The notes: generated by a model from the letters alone, not told the origin. 64,000 bases of DNA from CAVXDY01 sp963760715 (GCA_963760715.1 CAVXDY010000002.1:62001-126000), one strand, 5' to 3'; shown: positions 40,818-49,912, numbered from the stretch's first letter. Numbers and translations are program-made.

Positions 40818-41191
40818 CGGACCCGGTCGTCAGGGCGGTGCGGGGGGCGACCTCGGTGGCGGAGGACACCTCCGAGGCCATCCTCGAGAGCACGGCCGAG
40901 CTGCTCGCGGAGGTGATGGCCCGCAACGAGCTCACGATCGACGACCTCATCTCGATCATCTTCACGATGACCTCCGACCTCTCGGCGGAGTTCCCCGCGG
41001 TGGCCGCCCGCGAGGCGGGGCTCACGACGGTCCCGCTCCTCTGCGCCGCCGAGGTCGCGGTGCCGGGATCGCTCGAGCGGTGCATCCGGCTGCTCCTGCA
41101 CTGCAACGCCCCGCGCGATCGCACGATCCACCACGTGTACCTCCGCGAGGCCCGCGAGCTGCGGCCCGACCTGGCGGAGGACGCCCAGTAG
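40754..41191 (+). CDS. aroH: Chorismate mutase, AroH type
   Basis: Monofunctional trimeric chorismate mutase converting chorismate to prephenate for Phe/Tyr synthesis. The conserved domain runs VRAVRGATSVAEDTSEAILESTAELL, FTMTSDLSAEFPAVAAREAG, VPLLCAAEVAVPGSLERCIRLLL and IHHVYLREARELRPDL, matching Bacillus AroH with its active-site arginines and tyrosine. The only standard in-frame start is ATG 40754, which overlaps rluB by 64 bases and adds about 20 non-conserved residues. A CTG at 40814, overlapping the rluB stop in the same 4-base fashion as other genes here, would give a 125-residue protein of the usual size. Confidence 0.9.
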   Translation: MAPDHALRVDAPRRLGGAGALTDPVVRAVRGATSVAEDTSEAILESTAELLAEVMARNELTIDDLISIIFTMTSDLSAEFPAVAAREAGLTTVPLLCAAEVAVPGSLERCIRLLLHCNAPRDRTIHHVYLREARELRPDLAEDAQ

Positions 41192-41198
41192 GAGCCGC

Positions 41199-42437
41199 TC
41201 AGGCCGCCAGCCGCCGCAGGGCGCCGGCCAGGACCCGCGTGCCCTGAGCGATCTCCTGGGGGGACGTGTACTCGTCGGGCCGGTGGCTGACGCCCCCCGC
41301 CGAGGGCACGAAGATCATCGCCGTGGGACAGAGGCGCGCCATGAACACGCAGTCGTGGTAGGCGCGGCTCACCATCCGCACGCTGCGCAGGCGCGCCTCC
41401 TCGCAGGCGGAATCGACGGCCTGGAGCACGGCCGGATCCGAGGTCGAGGGGCCGTCGGCGTTCAGGATCTCGTCCGCGTGGCGCACCCCGCGGGCCTCGG
41501 CGGCCCGCCGGGCGGCGGCGCGCACCCGGTCCAGGACGGCGTCGCGGCGGGCCTCGTCGGTGTCGCGGATGTCGATCTCCATCCGCACGTGCCGGGGGAT
41601 GCTGTTCACGGCTCCGGGCTCCACGGTCAGCAGCCCCACCGTGCCGACCGTGTCCGGCGCGCCGCCGGCGCGGGCGGCCCGGTCCACCTCCTGGATCACC
41701 TCGGCCGCCGCCACGAGCGGGTCGTGGCGCGCTTCCATCAGCACCGCGCCGGCGTGGCCGCCGTCCCCGGAGAGCTCCACGAGCAGGGTCGCGGGGGCGG
41801 CGATGGCGGTGACCACCCCGATCGGGATGCCCGTCCGCTCCAGCTCCGGGCCCTGCTCGATGTGCAGCTCCACGAAGGCGGCGTAGGCGCCCGGGGCCAG
41901 GCGGGCACCGGCCACGGAGCCCGCGATGCCGGCCGCCGCGCGGGCCTCGTCGAGCGACATCCCCTCGGCGTCGCGCAGGCGCGCGAGCCGCTCGTCGCCG
42001 GCGACCCCGGCCAGGACGCGGCTGCCCAGGCACCCGTAGGAGAAGCGCGTGGGCTCCTCGGCGGTGAACATGATGAGCTCGATGGAGCGCCGCGGACGGA
42101 CGCCGGCGGCCCGCAGCGACCGGATCGCCTCCAGGCCGCCCAGCACCCCGACCACCCCGTCGAAACGGCCCGCGTCCGGGATGGCGTCGATGTGCGAGCC
42201 GGTCGCCACCGCGGGCTCCTCCGGCTCCTCGCCCTCCCACCGGGCGAAGGTGTTGCCCACCGCGTCGACCCGCACGGCCAGGCCGGCGGCCTCCATGCGG
42301 TCGATCAGCCAGGCCCGGGCGCGCATGTCGGTCTCGGTGAACAGCACCCGCGTCACCGAGGGGTACTCGGTGTCCGAGAACCCCGCGAGCTCCTCGATCT
42401 CCCGCGACAGGCGCCGCTCGTCGATGGCCGGGCTCAC
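41199..42437 (-). CDS. allC: Allantoate amidohydrolase (M20 family)
   Basis: Metal-dependent M20 amidohydrolase. The 412 residues begin with DERRLSREIEELAGFSD and contain VGNTFARWEG, ATGSHIDAIPDAGRFDGVVGVLGGLEA (metal His and Asp), IELIMFTAEEPTRF (catalytic Glu), ELHIEQGPELE, SGDGGHAGAVLM, and the final SRAYHDCVFMARLCPTAMIFVPSAGGVSHRPDEYT. N-carbamoyl amino acid hydrolases and ureidoglycolate hydrolases look similar, but the position beside allE, allantoinase and OHCU decarboxylase supports allantoate to ureidoglycine conversion. The GTG at 42437 overlaps the allE stop. It is the last gene of the long minus-strand purine operon. Confidence 0.87.
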   Translation of the reverse strand: MSPAIDERRLSREIEELAGFSDTEYPSVTRVLFTETDMRARAWLIDRMEAAGLAVRVDAVGNTFARWEGEEPEEPAVATGSHIDAIPDAGRFDGVVGVLGGLEAIRSLRAAGVRPRRSIELIMFTAEEPTRFSYGCLGSRVLAGVAGDERLARLRDAEGMSLDEARAAAGIAGSVAGARLAPGAYAAFVELHIEQGPELERTGIPIGVVTAIAAPATLLVELSGDGGHAGAVLMEARHDPLVAAAEVIQEVDRAARAGGAPDTVGTVGLLTVEPGAVNSIPRHVRMEIDIRDTDEARRDAVLDRVRAAARRAAEARGVRHADEILNADGPSTSDPAVLQAVDSACEEARLRSVRMVSRAYHDCVFMARLCPTAMIFVPSAGGVSHRPDEYTSPQEIAQGTRVLAGALRRLAA

Positions 42438-43171
42438 GCCCCGGCGTCCCGGTTCCAGTCCTTGTAGATGAGGTACGTCGCGGGCCCCGTGCCGTGGGCG
42501 CAGCACCACTGGGGGCAGAAGGGCCCCATCCACACCGCGTCCCCGGCGCCGATCGGGTACCAGGCGTCCCCGAGCCGGTAGACCAGGGTCCCCTCCAGCA
42601 CGAGGAGCCCGTGCTCCATGACGTGCGTCTCGGTGAACGGCAGGGATGCCCCGGGGTCGAAGGTCATCAGGTTGAGGGCGAGGTCGAGGCCGGGGTGGTC
42701 GGGCAGCAGCTGCGTCACGCGCAGCGACGGGTCGCCGAGGAGCGGGACGGGGGTGAGCCGGGCGGAATCACCCGTCAGCAGGAGCCCCCGCGGGGCGCCG
42801 GGGAGCTCGACGTAGGGCTTGTCGATGACGCAGGCGCGCGCGGCCGCCGGCGCGGTGAGCGCGTGGGGGGCGTCGGGCGGCACGTAGGCGAAGTGGCCGG
42901 CGCCGAGCGGGGTGGAGGACCCCTCCGCCTCGAGGATCAGCTCTCCCGCGAGCACGTAGACCGCCCGCCCGGCGCCGGGCGGCGGGGGGCCGGCGACCGC
43001 CCCGGGGCCCATCTCGACCAGCGCCATGGTGAACCGCGCGCCCATCGGCGGGCCGATCAGGAGCACGTGCTCGGCGCCGCTCCACCCGGGCACCGGCCCC
43101 GTGACGTGCGTGTCGGGGGCGATCAGGGCGTGATCGCGGCGGACGGTGGTGCGGGTGTGCGGGCCGCTCAT
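42434..43171 (-). CDS. allE: (S)-ureidoglycine aminohydrolase (bicupin)
   Basis: Manganese bicupin that releases ammonia from ureidoglycine to give ureidoglycolate. The 245-residue protein has two cupin repeats: the first around AVYVLAGELILEAEG and GAGHFAYVPPDAPHAL, the second with metal ligands in FTETHVMEHGLLVLEGTLVYRLGD and the tail CPQWCCAHGTGPATYLIYKDWNRD, a signature of this family. It lies between allantoinase and allC with ATGA/GTGA overlaps on both sides, fitting sequential action on the allantoin pathway. Confidence 0.9.
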   Translation of the reverse strand: MSGPHTRTTVRRDHALIAPDTHVTGPVPGWSGAEHVLLIGPPMGARFTMALVEMGPGAVAGPPPPGAGRAVYVLAGELILEAEGSSTPLGAGHFAYVPPDAPHALTAPAAARACVIDKPYVELPGAPRGLLLTGDSARLTPVPLLGDPSLRVTQLLPDHPGLDLALNLMTFDPGASLPFTETHVMEHGLLVLEGTLVYRLGDAWYPIGAGDAVWMGPFCPQWCCAHGTGPATYLIYKDWNRDAGA

Positions 43172-44479
43172 CGAGGGGTCACCAGCCGTCCCGTCGGCCG
43201 CGGCTCGGCGCCCTCGCCGAAGACGGTCACCCCGCGCAGGATCGTGCGGACCACGCGGGCCGTCAGGCGGGCGCCCACGAAGGGCGAGTGGCGGTGGCGG
43301 TACTCGAGGTCCTCGGCCCGCAGCTCCCAGGGGGCATCGGTCCGGACGATGGCCAGGTCGGCGTCGGCGCCGGGCCGCAGGGCGCCCTTGCCGGCGAGCC
43401 CGAAGCGCACCGCCGGGCGCCCCGGTCACCAGCTCCACGCCGCGCTCATGGGACAGTCCGTGCTCCGGTCCGTGGGTCAGCAGCAGCGGCAGGGTCGTCT
43501 GCGCGCCCGAGATCCCGCCCCACACCGCGAACATGTCGTCTCCCCGCTTCAGCTCCGGCGGTCCCGGCGAGTGGTCCGACGCCACGAGGTCCACCTCGCC
43601 CGCCACGACGCGCCGCCACAGCCCCGCCCGCTCGGAGGCGGATCGTAGCGGCGGCGCGCACTTGGCCACGGCCCCCAGCGCTGCGGCGTCCTCCTCGTCG
43701 AGCACGAGGTGGTGGGGGCAGGCCTCGCAGGTCACGTCCAGCCCCTCGCGACGGGCCGCGGAGATCAGGTCGACCGCCGCGGGGCTGGAGACGTGCACCA
43801 CGTGCAGCGCGCACCCGGTGTCGCGGGCCAGCGCGAGGGCCGTCCGCACGGCCGACAGCTCGGCGGCCACCGGCCGCGAGGCGGCCCAGTCCCGCATGCC
43901 CCGGCGCCCGGCGGCCAGCGCCTGCGCGGCCCGGGGACCCACGACCGCGGGGTCCTCGGCGTGCACGGCCACGGGAAGCCCCAGCGCCGCGGCCCGCTCC
44001 ATCCCGCGGCCGAGGGTCTCGGGGTCGGCCGCCGGGAACTCCTCCACGCCGCTGGGGCACATGAAGGCCTTGAAGCCCACCACGCCGCGGTCGGCCAGCG
44101 CGTCCATGCCGTCCCGCGCGCCCGGCACCAGCCCGCCCCACAGGGCGAAGTCCACCCGGGCCCTCCCGCGGGCGGCGGCCACCTTGGCGTCGAAGGATTC
44201 CGCGTCCAGCGTCGGCGGCACCGAGTTGAGCGGCATGTCGATCGCGCAGGTCGCCCCGCCCGCCGCCAGGGCGCGCGTGCCGGTGTCGAAGCCCTCCCAG
44301 TCGGCCCGGCCCGGGTCGTTCAGGTGCACGTGGCCGTCCACCGCGCCGGGCATGACCAGGAGGCCGCGGGCGTCGATCTCGCGACGGCCGCCGGGGAGCT
44401 CGGGGCCCACCTCCGCCACGACCCCGTCCACCACGGCGACGTCCCAGTCGTCGCCTCGCACCACGAGGTCGTGGATCAC
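43168..44479 (-). pseudogene. allB: Allantoinase with a one-base frameshift
   Basis: Hydrolyses allantoin to allantoate. The first about 350 codons (44479 to about 43424) read normally: GAVDGHVHLNDPGR with metal His-x-His, MPLNSVPPT, FKAFMCPSG, AVHAEDP, HVVHVSS, CPHHLVLDEED and SDHSPGPPELKR. At the C run 43420-43423 (GGGG on the coding strand) the frame breaks. Removing one G restores the family sequence (VTG)RPAVRFGLAGKGALRPGADADLAIV, which continues in the second frame to a stop at 43168 that overlaps the allE ATG. The remaining sequence is otherwise intact, so this is either a sequencing error or a very recent mutation. The native length would be about 436 residues. Confidence 0.88.
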
Positions 44480-44964
44480 GGCGCCGCCTCCAGGCGCAGC
44501 CGCATGATCGCCGCGATCTCGTCCACGGCGGTCGTGCGCTCCGCCCCGGCGTCGTTCGCCAGCCGGCGCTCATAGGCCGCGAGGATCTCGGCCACGCTCC
44601 GGCCCCGGACGCAGATGACGAACGGGAAGCCGAAGCGCGCCCGATAGGCGTCGTTCAGCCGGGTGAACCGGGCCAGGTCCCGGGGCGTCAGCCGGTCGAG
44701 GCCCGCGGAGGCCTGCTCGCCGGCGGAGTCGGGGGTCAGCTCGCCGGCCAGGGCGGCCCGCCCGGCCAGGTCGGGGTGCGCGCGGATCAGGGCGAGCTGG
44801 TCCTCGGCCGGGGCCGCGCGCACCACCCGCGCGAAGGCGTCGGCCACGGCCTCGCGGGTCGCGAAGGGGCCGAGGTCGAAGGCGCGCTCGGCCACCCATG
44901 GGGAGCCCTCGGCCACGTGGCCGAGGTGCTCGACGAAGGCCGCCCGGTCCGCGTCCTCGCTCAC
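44476..44964 (-). CDS. uraD: OHCU decarboxylase
   Basis: 2-oxo-4-hydroxy-4-carboxy-5-ureidoimidazoline decarboxylase, which completes the uricase/HIU hydrolase route to S-allantoin. The 162 residues carry the family's IRAHPDLAGRAAL with the catalytic histidine near residue 64, FTRLNDAYRARFGFPFVICVRG, and the final alpha-helix with EIAAIMRLRLE. It is encoded between the xanthine dehydrogenase large subunit and allantoinase, with 4-base overlaps on both sides, whereas uricase and HIU hydrolase are on the divergent operon at 49.9-51.1 kb. Confidence 0.93.
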   Translation of the reverse strand: MSEDADRAAFVEHLGHVAEGSPWVAERAFDLGPFATREAVADAFARVVRAAPAEDQLALIRAHPDLAGRAALAGELTPDSAGEQASAGLDRLTPRDLARFTRLNDAYRARFGFPFVICVRGRSVAEILAAYERRLANDAGAERTTAVDEIAAIMRLRLEAAP

Positions 44965-47180
44965 CCGACCCCGGCGACGTCGGAGGGGCGCAGCGGCACC
45001 CGCGGCAGGGCCCGCCCCGTGGCGTCGCGCACGGCCGCCACCAGGGCGGGCGTCGAGGCGATGGTGGGCATCTCGCCCACGCCGTTCAGCCCGTAGGGCG
45101 CGTGCGGGTGCGGGGTCTCGCTGATGCTCATCCGCACCGGCGGCATGTCGAGCACCGTCGGCATGAGGTAGTCCGTGAACGAGGCGTTCCTCACCCGCCC
45201 GTCACTCATCTGGATCTCCTCCATCAGGGCCAGGCCCAGGCCCTGCGCGATCCCGCCCTGGATCTGACCCTCGAGGGCCAGCGGGTTGATGACGCGGCCG
45301 ACGTCCTGGGTGGTCGCGATCTCCACCGCGCGCACCAGCCCCAGCTCGACGTCAACGTCGCACACGGCCCGGTGGGCCGCGAACCCGACCGCCACGATCG
45401 AGTCCCCCTGCCCGGTCTCGGGATCGAGCGGCTGCGTCTGCCGGTGGCGGTAGACGGCGGTCTCGTCGATCGGCTCGTCGGCGAGGAGGACCTCGAGCGG
45501 CGCGTCGCTCCCGGTCGCGCGCTCGCGCAGCCGCTGGGCCACCTGGAGGCACGCCATGCGCACCGCCCCGCCGCTCATCCAGGTCTGGCGCGACGCGGAG
45601 CTGGAGCCCGCGGAGCCCACCGCCGTGTCGGCGGGCAGCACCCGCACGCGCTCCACGTCCAGCTCGGTGCGGGCGATCTGCTCCATCACGGTCACCAGGC
45701 CCTGGCCCACCTCGGCGGCCGCGCTGTGGATCTCCGCCAGCGGGCCCTCGGGGTCGAGCGACAGGCGCACCCGCGCGGTGGAGTAGTCGTCGAAGCCCTC
45801 GGCGAAGGCGATGTTCTTGAAGCCCACCGCGAAGCCCACCCCCCGCCGGATGCCCTCGCCGTGGGTGGTGTTGGACACGCCGCCGGGCATCTCCCGAAGG
45901 TCCACCGGGCTGCTGCGCGCGTCGTGCGGCAGCGGCATGGCGCGCAGCTCCTCCAGCAGCTCGCGCACCGGGGCGGGCCCGTCCACCACCTGGCCGGTGG
46001 GCAGGCGGGTGCCGGTGGACATCGCGTTGATCAGCCGGATCTCCACCGGATCCATCCCGAGCTCGGTCGCGAGGCGGTCCATCTGGGACTCGTGGGCGAA
46101 CGCCACCTGCACCGCCCCGAAGCCGCGCATGGCGCCGCAGGGCGGGTTGTTGGTGTAGGCCACCAGCGCGTCGATCCGGGCGTTGGGCACGTCGTAGGGA
46201 CCGCAGGCGAAGGTGGCGCTGTTGGCCACCACCGCGGTGCTGCTGGAGGCGTAGGCGCCTCCGTCGAGCACCACCCGGGCGCGCACGTAGACGAGCCGCC
46301 CGTCGCGCGTCGCGCCGTGCTCGTACTCCATCCGGGCCGGGTGCCGGTGCACGTGCCCGAAGAACGACTCCTCGCGCGAGTAGACCATCTTCACCGGGCG
46401 GCCGGTGTGCAGGGCGAGCATCGCCACGTGCACCTGCATCGAGAGGTCCTCGCGTCCCCCGAAGGCCCCGCCGACGCCGGCGAGGTGCAGCCGCGTGAGC
46501 TCGGGCGGCAGGCCCAGGCTGGCGGCGACCTGGCCCTGGTCCACGTGCAGCCACTGGGTGGCGATGTAGAGGTCGATCCCACCGTCCTCGGCCGGCACGG
46601 CGAGGGCCGACTCCGGCCCCAGGAAGGCCTGGTCCTGCATCCCGACCTCGTACTCGGCCCGCACCACCACCTCCGCCGCCGCGTCCGGATCGCCGTGGCG
46701 CACCCTCACCTGCCGCAGCAGGTTGCCGCCCGGGTGCAGCGGGGGGGCGCCCGGCGCGAGGGCGGCCTCGGCGCTGGTGAGCGCCGGCGTGCGCGCGTAG
46801 TCGACCTCCACCAGCTCCGCCGCGCGCCGCGCCGTCTCGGGGTGGTCGGCGGCCACGATCGCCACCGGCTCCCCCTGGTAGCGCACGCGGTCGGAGGCCA
46901 GCACCGGCTGGTCGGCGATCTCCATCCCGTAGACGGGGCGGCCGGGCACGTCCGAGTGGAGCAGCACCGCCCGCACGCCCGGCACGGTCGCGGCCCGGGT
47001 GAGGTCGATTCCGCGGATCGCGGCGCTGGGGTGCGGGCTGCGCAGCGTGGCCCCCCACAGCATCCCGTCGGCGTGCAGGTCGGACGAGTAGGCGAACTCC
47101 CCGCGGACCTTGGGCACGCCGTCGGCGCGCAGGACGCTCTCGCCGATGCGCCCGCGCCGCAGGGTCCGGGTGGTGCTCAC
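44961..47180 (-). CDS. Xanthine dehydrogenase, molybdenum-binding subunit
   Basis: Large subunit of the molybdopterin hydroxylase oxidising hypoxanthine and xanthine to urate. The 739-residue chain shows GESVLRADGVPKVRGEFAYSSDL, YQGEPVAIVAADH, the moco-binding QWLHVDQGQ and GVGGAFGGRED loops, NPPCGAMRGFGAVQ, GQGLVTVMEQIA, and a C-terminal GLNGVGEMPTIA with the catalytic Glu. Related purine or nicotinate hydroxylases look alike. The neighbouring uricase pathway makes xanthine or hypoxanthine the natural substrate. The GTG start overlaps the stop of the deaminase gene. FeS and FAD subunits are encoded upstream at 48.5-49.9 kb, split from this subunit by the deaminase. Confidence 0.92.
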   Translation of the reverse strand: MSTTRTLRRGRIGESVLRADGVPKVRGEFAYSSDLHADGMLWGATLRSPHPSAAIRGIDLTRAATVPGVRAVLLHSDVPGRPVYGMEIADQPVLASDRVRYQGEPVAIVAADHPETARRAAELVEVDYARTPALTSAEAALAPGAPPLHPGGNLLRQVRVRHGDPDAAAEVVVRAEYEVGMQDQAFLGPESALAVPAEDGGIDLYIATQWLHVDQGQVAASLGLPPELTRLHLAGVGGAFGGREDLSMQVHVAMLALHTGRPVKMVYSREESFFGHVHRHPARMEYEHGATRDGRLVYVRARVVLDGGAYASSSTAVVANSATFACGPYDVPNARIDALVAYTNNPPCGAMRGFGAVQVAFAHESQMDRLATELGMDPVEIRLINAMSTGTRLPTGQVVDGPAPVRELLEELRAMPLPHDARSSPVDLREMPGGVSNTTHGEGIRRGVGFAVGFKNIAFAEGFDDYSTARVRLSLDPEGPLAEIHSAAAEVGQGLVTVMEQIARTELDVERVRVLPADTAVGSAGSSSASRQTWMSGGAVRMACLQVAQRLRERATGSDAPLEVLLADEPIDETAVYRHRQTQPLDPETGQGDSIVAVGFAAHRAVCDVDVELGLVRAVEIATTQDVGRVINPLALEGQIQGGIAQGLGLALMEEIQMSDGRVRNASFTDYLMPTVLDMPPVRMSISETPHPHAPYGLNGVGEMPTIASTPALVAAVRDATGRALPRVPLRPSDVAGVG

Positions 47181-48523
47181 GCGCCCACCGCGCTCGCCGC
47201 GGCCCCGCGGGCGATCTCGTCGAGGTCGGCGGTCAGCAGGCGCCCGCCCTCCACCACCGGCCGCCCGTTCACCAGCAGCCCCGCGGCCTGGCGCGGCGGG
47301 CCCAGCACGAGGGCGGCCACCGGGTCCGCCAGCCCGGCGTGGCCCGCGCCGTCGATGCGCCAGAGGGCGATGTCGGCGAGCTTCCCCGGCTCCAGCGAGC
47401 CGATCTCGTCCTCGCGTCCCAGGCAGCGGGCGCCATGGATGGTGCCGAGGGCGAGCGCCCCTCGCGCGGTCATGGCGGCCGCCCCGCCGCGCAGGCGCGC
47501 CACCAGCAGGGCCTGGCGCAGCTCCACCGCCAGCTCCCCCGACTCGTTGGACGCGGCGCCGTCGACGCCCAGCCCCACCGCGACGCCCGCGGCCGCGAGG
47601 TCGGCGGCGGGCGCGATGCCGGCCCCGAGCCGCGCGTTGGAGGACGGGCAGTGCGCGACCGAGGTGCCGGTGGCGGCGAGCCGGCCGACCTCCCCGGGGG
47701 ACAGGTGCACGCAGTGCGCCAGCCAGACGTCGGGGCCCAGCCAGTCGAGGTCGTCGAGGTACTCGACCGGCCGCACCCCGAACCGCTCGACGCAGAAGGC
47801 CTCCTCCTCGGCGGTTTCGGCCAGGTGGGTGTGCAGCCGCACCCCGCGCCGGCGCGCGAGCCCGGCCGCCTCCGTCATGAGCTCCCGCGTGACCGAGAAC
47901 GGAGAGCACGGCGCCACGGCGATGCGCAGCATCGACTCAGGAGCGGGGTCGTGCCACCGGTCGATCGCGGCCTCCGTCTCGACGAGGACGGTGTCGCGGT
48001 CCTCGACGACCTCGTCCGGCGGCAGCCCGCCCTCCGAGGCCCCCAGGTCCATCGACCCCCGGCCGGGGTGGAAGCGCAGGCCGAGCTCCGCCGCCGCCCG
48101 GATCGTCGCCCCGAGCAGGTCGCCGGCGGCGCGCGGGAAGAGGTAGTGGTGGTCCGTGCTGGTGGAGCATCCCGACACCGCCAGCGCCGCCAGCCCCGCC
48201 CGGGCCGACCGGTGGACGATCTCCTCGTCGATGAGCGCCCAGCGCGGGTAGAGCGCCGTGAGCCAGCCGAAGAGGTCCTGGTCCTGCGCCATCCCCCGGG
48301 TCGACCACTGGTAGAGGTGGTGGTGGCAGTTGACGAGCCCCGGCGTGGCGAGGAGGCCCCGTCCGTCGATGCGCCGCACCCCCTCCGGGGCCGGCGGCGG
48401 AGCGCCCCCGCCGAGGCCGGCGATGCGCGGCCCGTCGGTCAGGATCCAGCCCTCGGCGTGCTCGGTCCCGGCGGCGTCCACGGCGGCCACCGCGCACCCC
48501 TCGATCAGCACGCCCTCGCTCAT
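47177..48523 (-). CDS. Guanine/8-oxoguanine-type deaminase (amidohydrolase)
   Basis: The 448-residue zinc amidohydrolase has the barrel motifs GLVNCHHHLYQWSTRGMAQDQDLFGWL (His-x-His metal site), STSTDHHYLFP, GSMDLGASEGGLPPDEVVED, LHTHLAETAEEEAFC, HCVHLSPGE, VAHCPSSNARLGAGI and VGLGVDGAASNE (catalytic Asp). NCHHHLYQ with TRG and the GASEGGLPPD stretch is typical of 8-oxoguanine deaminases and the related TrzN/hydroxyatrazine hydrolases. Being inserted between xanthine dehydrogenase subunits, it most likely feeds xanthine or urate by deaminating guanine or 8-oxoguanine. The exact base specificity is not readable. Confidence 0.85.
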   Translation of the reverse strand: MSEGVLIEGCAVAAVDAAGTEHAEGWILTDGPRIAGLGGGAPPPAPEGVRRIDGRGLLATPGLVNCHHHLYQWSTRGMAQDQDLFGWLTALYPRWALIDEEIVHRSARAGLAALAVSGCSTSTDHHYLFPRAAGDLLGATIRAAAELGLRFHPGRGSMDLGASEGGLPPDEVVEDRDTVLVETEAAIDRWHDPAPESMLRIAVAPCSPFSVTRELMTEAAGLARRRGVRLHTHLAETAEEEAFCVERFGVRPVEYLDDLDWLGPDVWLAHCVHLSPGEVGRLAATGTSVAHCPSSNARLGAGIAPAADLAAAGVAVGLGVDGAASNESGELAVELRQALLVARLRGGAAAMTARGALALGTIHGARCLGREDEIGSLEPGKLADIALWRIDGAGHAGLADPVAALVLGPPRQAAGLLVNGRPVVEGGRLLTADLDEIARGAAASAVGA

Positions 48524-48987
48524 CCGAGCCCGCGAGCCGAGGCGAGCCGCACGGCGTCGAGGATCTTCTCGTAGCCGGTGCAGCGGCAGAGGTTGCCCGC
48601 CAGGGCCTCGCGGATCTCGGCGTCGCCGGGGGAGGGGATGCGCCGCAGCAGGTCCTCGGTGGCGATGACGAGGCCCGGCGTGCAGAAGCCGCACTGGACC
48701 GCCCCGGTGTCGACGAACGCCTGCTGCACGACGCTCAGCTCTCCCTCCGGCGCGAGCCCCTCCACGGTGCGCACGCGGCGCCGGTCGGCCTGGCGGGCGA
48801 GCACGAGGCAGCTGCACACGAGCACCTCGTCCAGCATCACCGAGCACGAGCCGCACTCCCCCTGCTCGCAGGCGTTCTTGGCCCCCGGCAGCCCGAGCCG
48901 CTCGCGCAGGACGTACATCAGGCTCTCGCCCTCCCAGCCCTCGGCCACCTCGTGCTCCGCCTCGTTGATCGTCAGGGTGAGCCTCAT
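48520..48987 (-). CDS. Xanthine dehydrogenase, 2Fe-2S subunit
   Basis: Small electron-transfer subunit of the molybdenum hydroxylase. The 155 residues bind two [2Fe-2S] clusters: the plant-type site ACEQGECGSCSVMLDEVLVCSCL near residues 40-62, and the helical site QCGFCTPG...NLCRCTGYEKI near residues 99-141. The ATG overlaps the FAD-subunit stop, and its own stop overlaps the deaminase start (ATGA on both sides). Confidence 0.95.
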   Translation of the reverse strand: MRLTLTINEAEHEVAEGWEGESLMYVLRERLGLPGAKNACEQGECGSCSVMLDEVLVCSCLVLARQADRRRVRTVEGLAPEGELSVVQQAFVDTGAVQCGFCTPGLVIATEDLLRRIPSPGDAEIREALAGNLCRCTGYEKILDAVRLASARGLG

Positions 48988-49850
48988 GCCCGGTGCTCCT
49001 CCCAGCACCAGGCGAGCGTCCGGCGCCCGAGCACCGCGAGGGCGTGGCGGCGGTAGCCGGCGCTGCCGCGCACGTCGTCGATCGGGCGGGCGGCCGCGCC
49101 CACGAGCTCTCCGAACCGGGCGAGCTCGGAGTCGGAGAGCGGGGCCCGGCTCTCCCAGCGGCCGCCCTCGTCCAGCACGCCCCGCAGGAAGGCCTCGGCG
49201 TCCCTCGCACGGATCACCGTGGGGGCGGCCGAGCCGATGGCCGTGCCCACCGAGCGGGCCTCGGGGTCGAGCGCGATCGCGAACGAGCACACGGCGATGA
49301 CCATGGCGTTGCGGGGGCCCACCTTGGCGAACTGCTGGGGCCCGCGCGCGGAGGGGATCCGCACCGCCGTGATGAGCTCGTCCTCGCCCAGGACGTTCGC
49401 CTTCGGCCCGGTGCAGAAGCGGTCCAGCGGCACCGAGCGCGTTCCCGTCGCCGAGGCCACCTCGACGACGGCGTCGCAGGCCAGCAGGGGCGGCAGGAGG
49501 TCGCCGGCGGGGGAGGAGGTCGCCAGGTTGCCCCCGACCGTCCCCCGGTTGCGGATCTGCGGAGACCCCACCGTCCGCGCGGCGATCGCCAGCCCCGGCG
49601 CCGCGCCGGCGAGATCCTGCACCAGTCGGGTACAGGTGACGCCCGCGCCGATCACCAGGTCGTCGCCGTCGCGGTGCCAGTCGTCCAGCTCGCGAACCCG
49701 GTTGAGGTCCATCATCCGGGCCGGCCGGCGCCGGTCGAAGTTCAGCTCCACCATCAGGTCGGTCCCCCCCGCGATGGGCAGCACGCCCGGGTGCTCGGCC
49801 CGCCCGGCCAGGGCCTCGGGGAGATCGCGCGGCTGAAGGGTGGCCTCCAA
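48984..49850 (-). CDS. Xanthine dehydrogenase, FAD-binding subunit
   Basis: Medium subunit passing electrons from the FeS clusters to NAD through FAD. It shows the FAD-binding PIAGGTDLMVELNFD, RTVGSPQIRNRGTVGGNLATSSPAGDLLPPLLA and a CO_deh_flav_C domain (about 180-285). I place the start at TTG 49850 (288 residues), because TAGCTT lies 8 bases upstream without a ribosome site, in the same pattern as other leaderless genes, and homologues start near EATLQPRDLPEAL. A TTG at 49886 would add 12 residues. First gene of the long purine operon running to allC. Confidence 0.9.
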   Translation of the reverse strand: MEATLQPRDLPEALAGRAEHPGVLPIAGGTDLMVELNFDRRRPARMMDLNRVRELDDWHRDGDDLVIGAGVTCTRLVQDLAGAAPGLAIAARTVGSPQIRNRGTVGGNLATSSPAGDLLPPLLACDAVVEVASATGTRSVPLDRFCTGPKANVLGEDELITAVRIPSARGPQQFAKVGPRNAMVIAVCSFAIALDPEARSVGTAIGSAAPTVIRARDAEAFLRGVLDEGGRWESRAPLSDSELARFGELVGAAARPIDDVRGSAGYRRHALAVLGRRTLAWCWEEHRA

Positions 49851-49858
49851 GGGGGCAA

Positions 49859-49905
49859 AAGCTACGGCCTGCGCCCGCCGGAGCAAAAGCCCGTGCCGAT
49901 AGTGT
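49859..49905. promoter_or_regulatory. Divergent leaderless promoters of the xanthine dehydrogenase and uricase operons
   Basis: Minus strand: TAGCTT (49864-49859), 8 bases, TTG start at 49850. Plus strand: TAGTGT (49900-49905), 7 bases, GTG start at 49913. The two start points are only 62 bases apart with no -35 consensus on either side, so one regulator bound between them could control both operons. I see no clear palindrome between the boxes. Confidence 0.5.
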
Positions 49906-49912
49906 CAGGGCG

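Noticed and set aside
43420..43423. Programmed ribosomal frameshift in allantoinase
   Set aside because: The site is a short G run without an upstream slippery heptamer or obvious stimulating structure, and the family does not use frameshifting.
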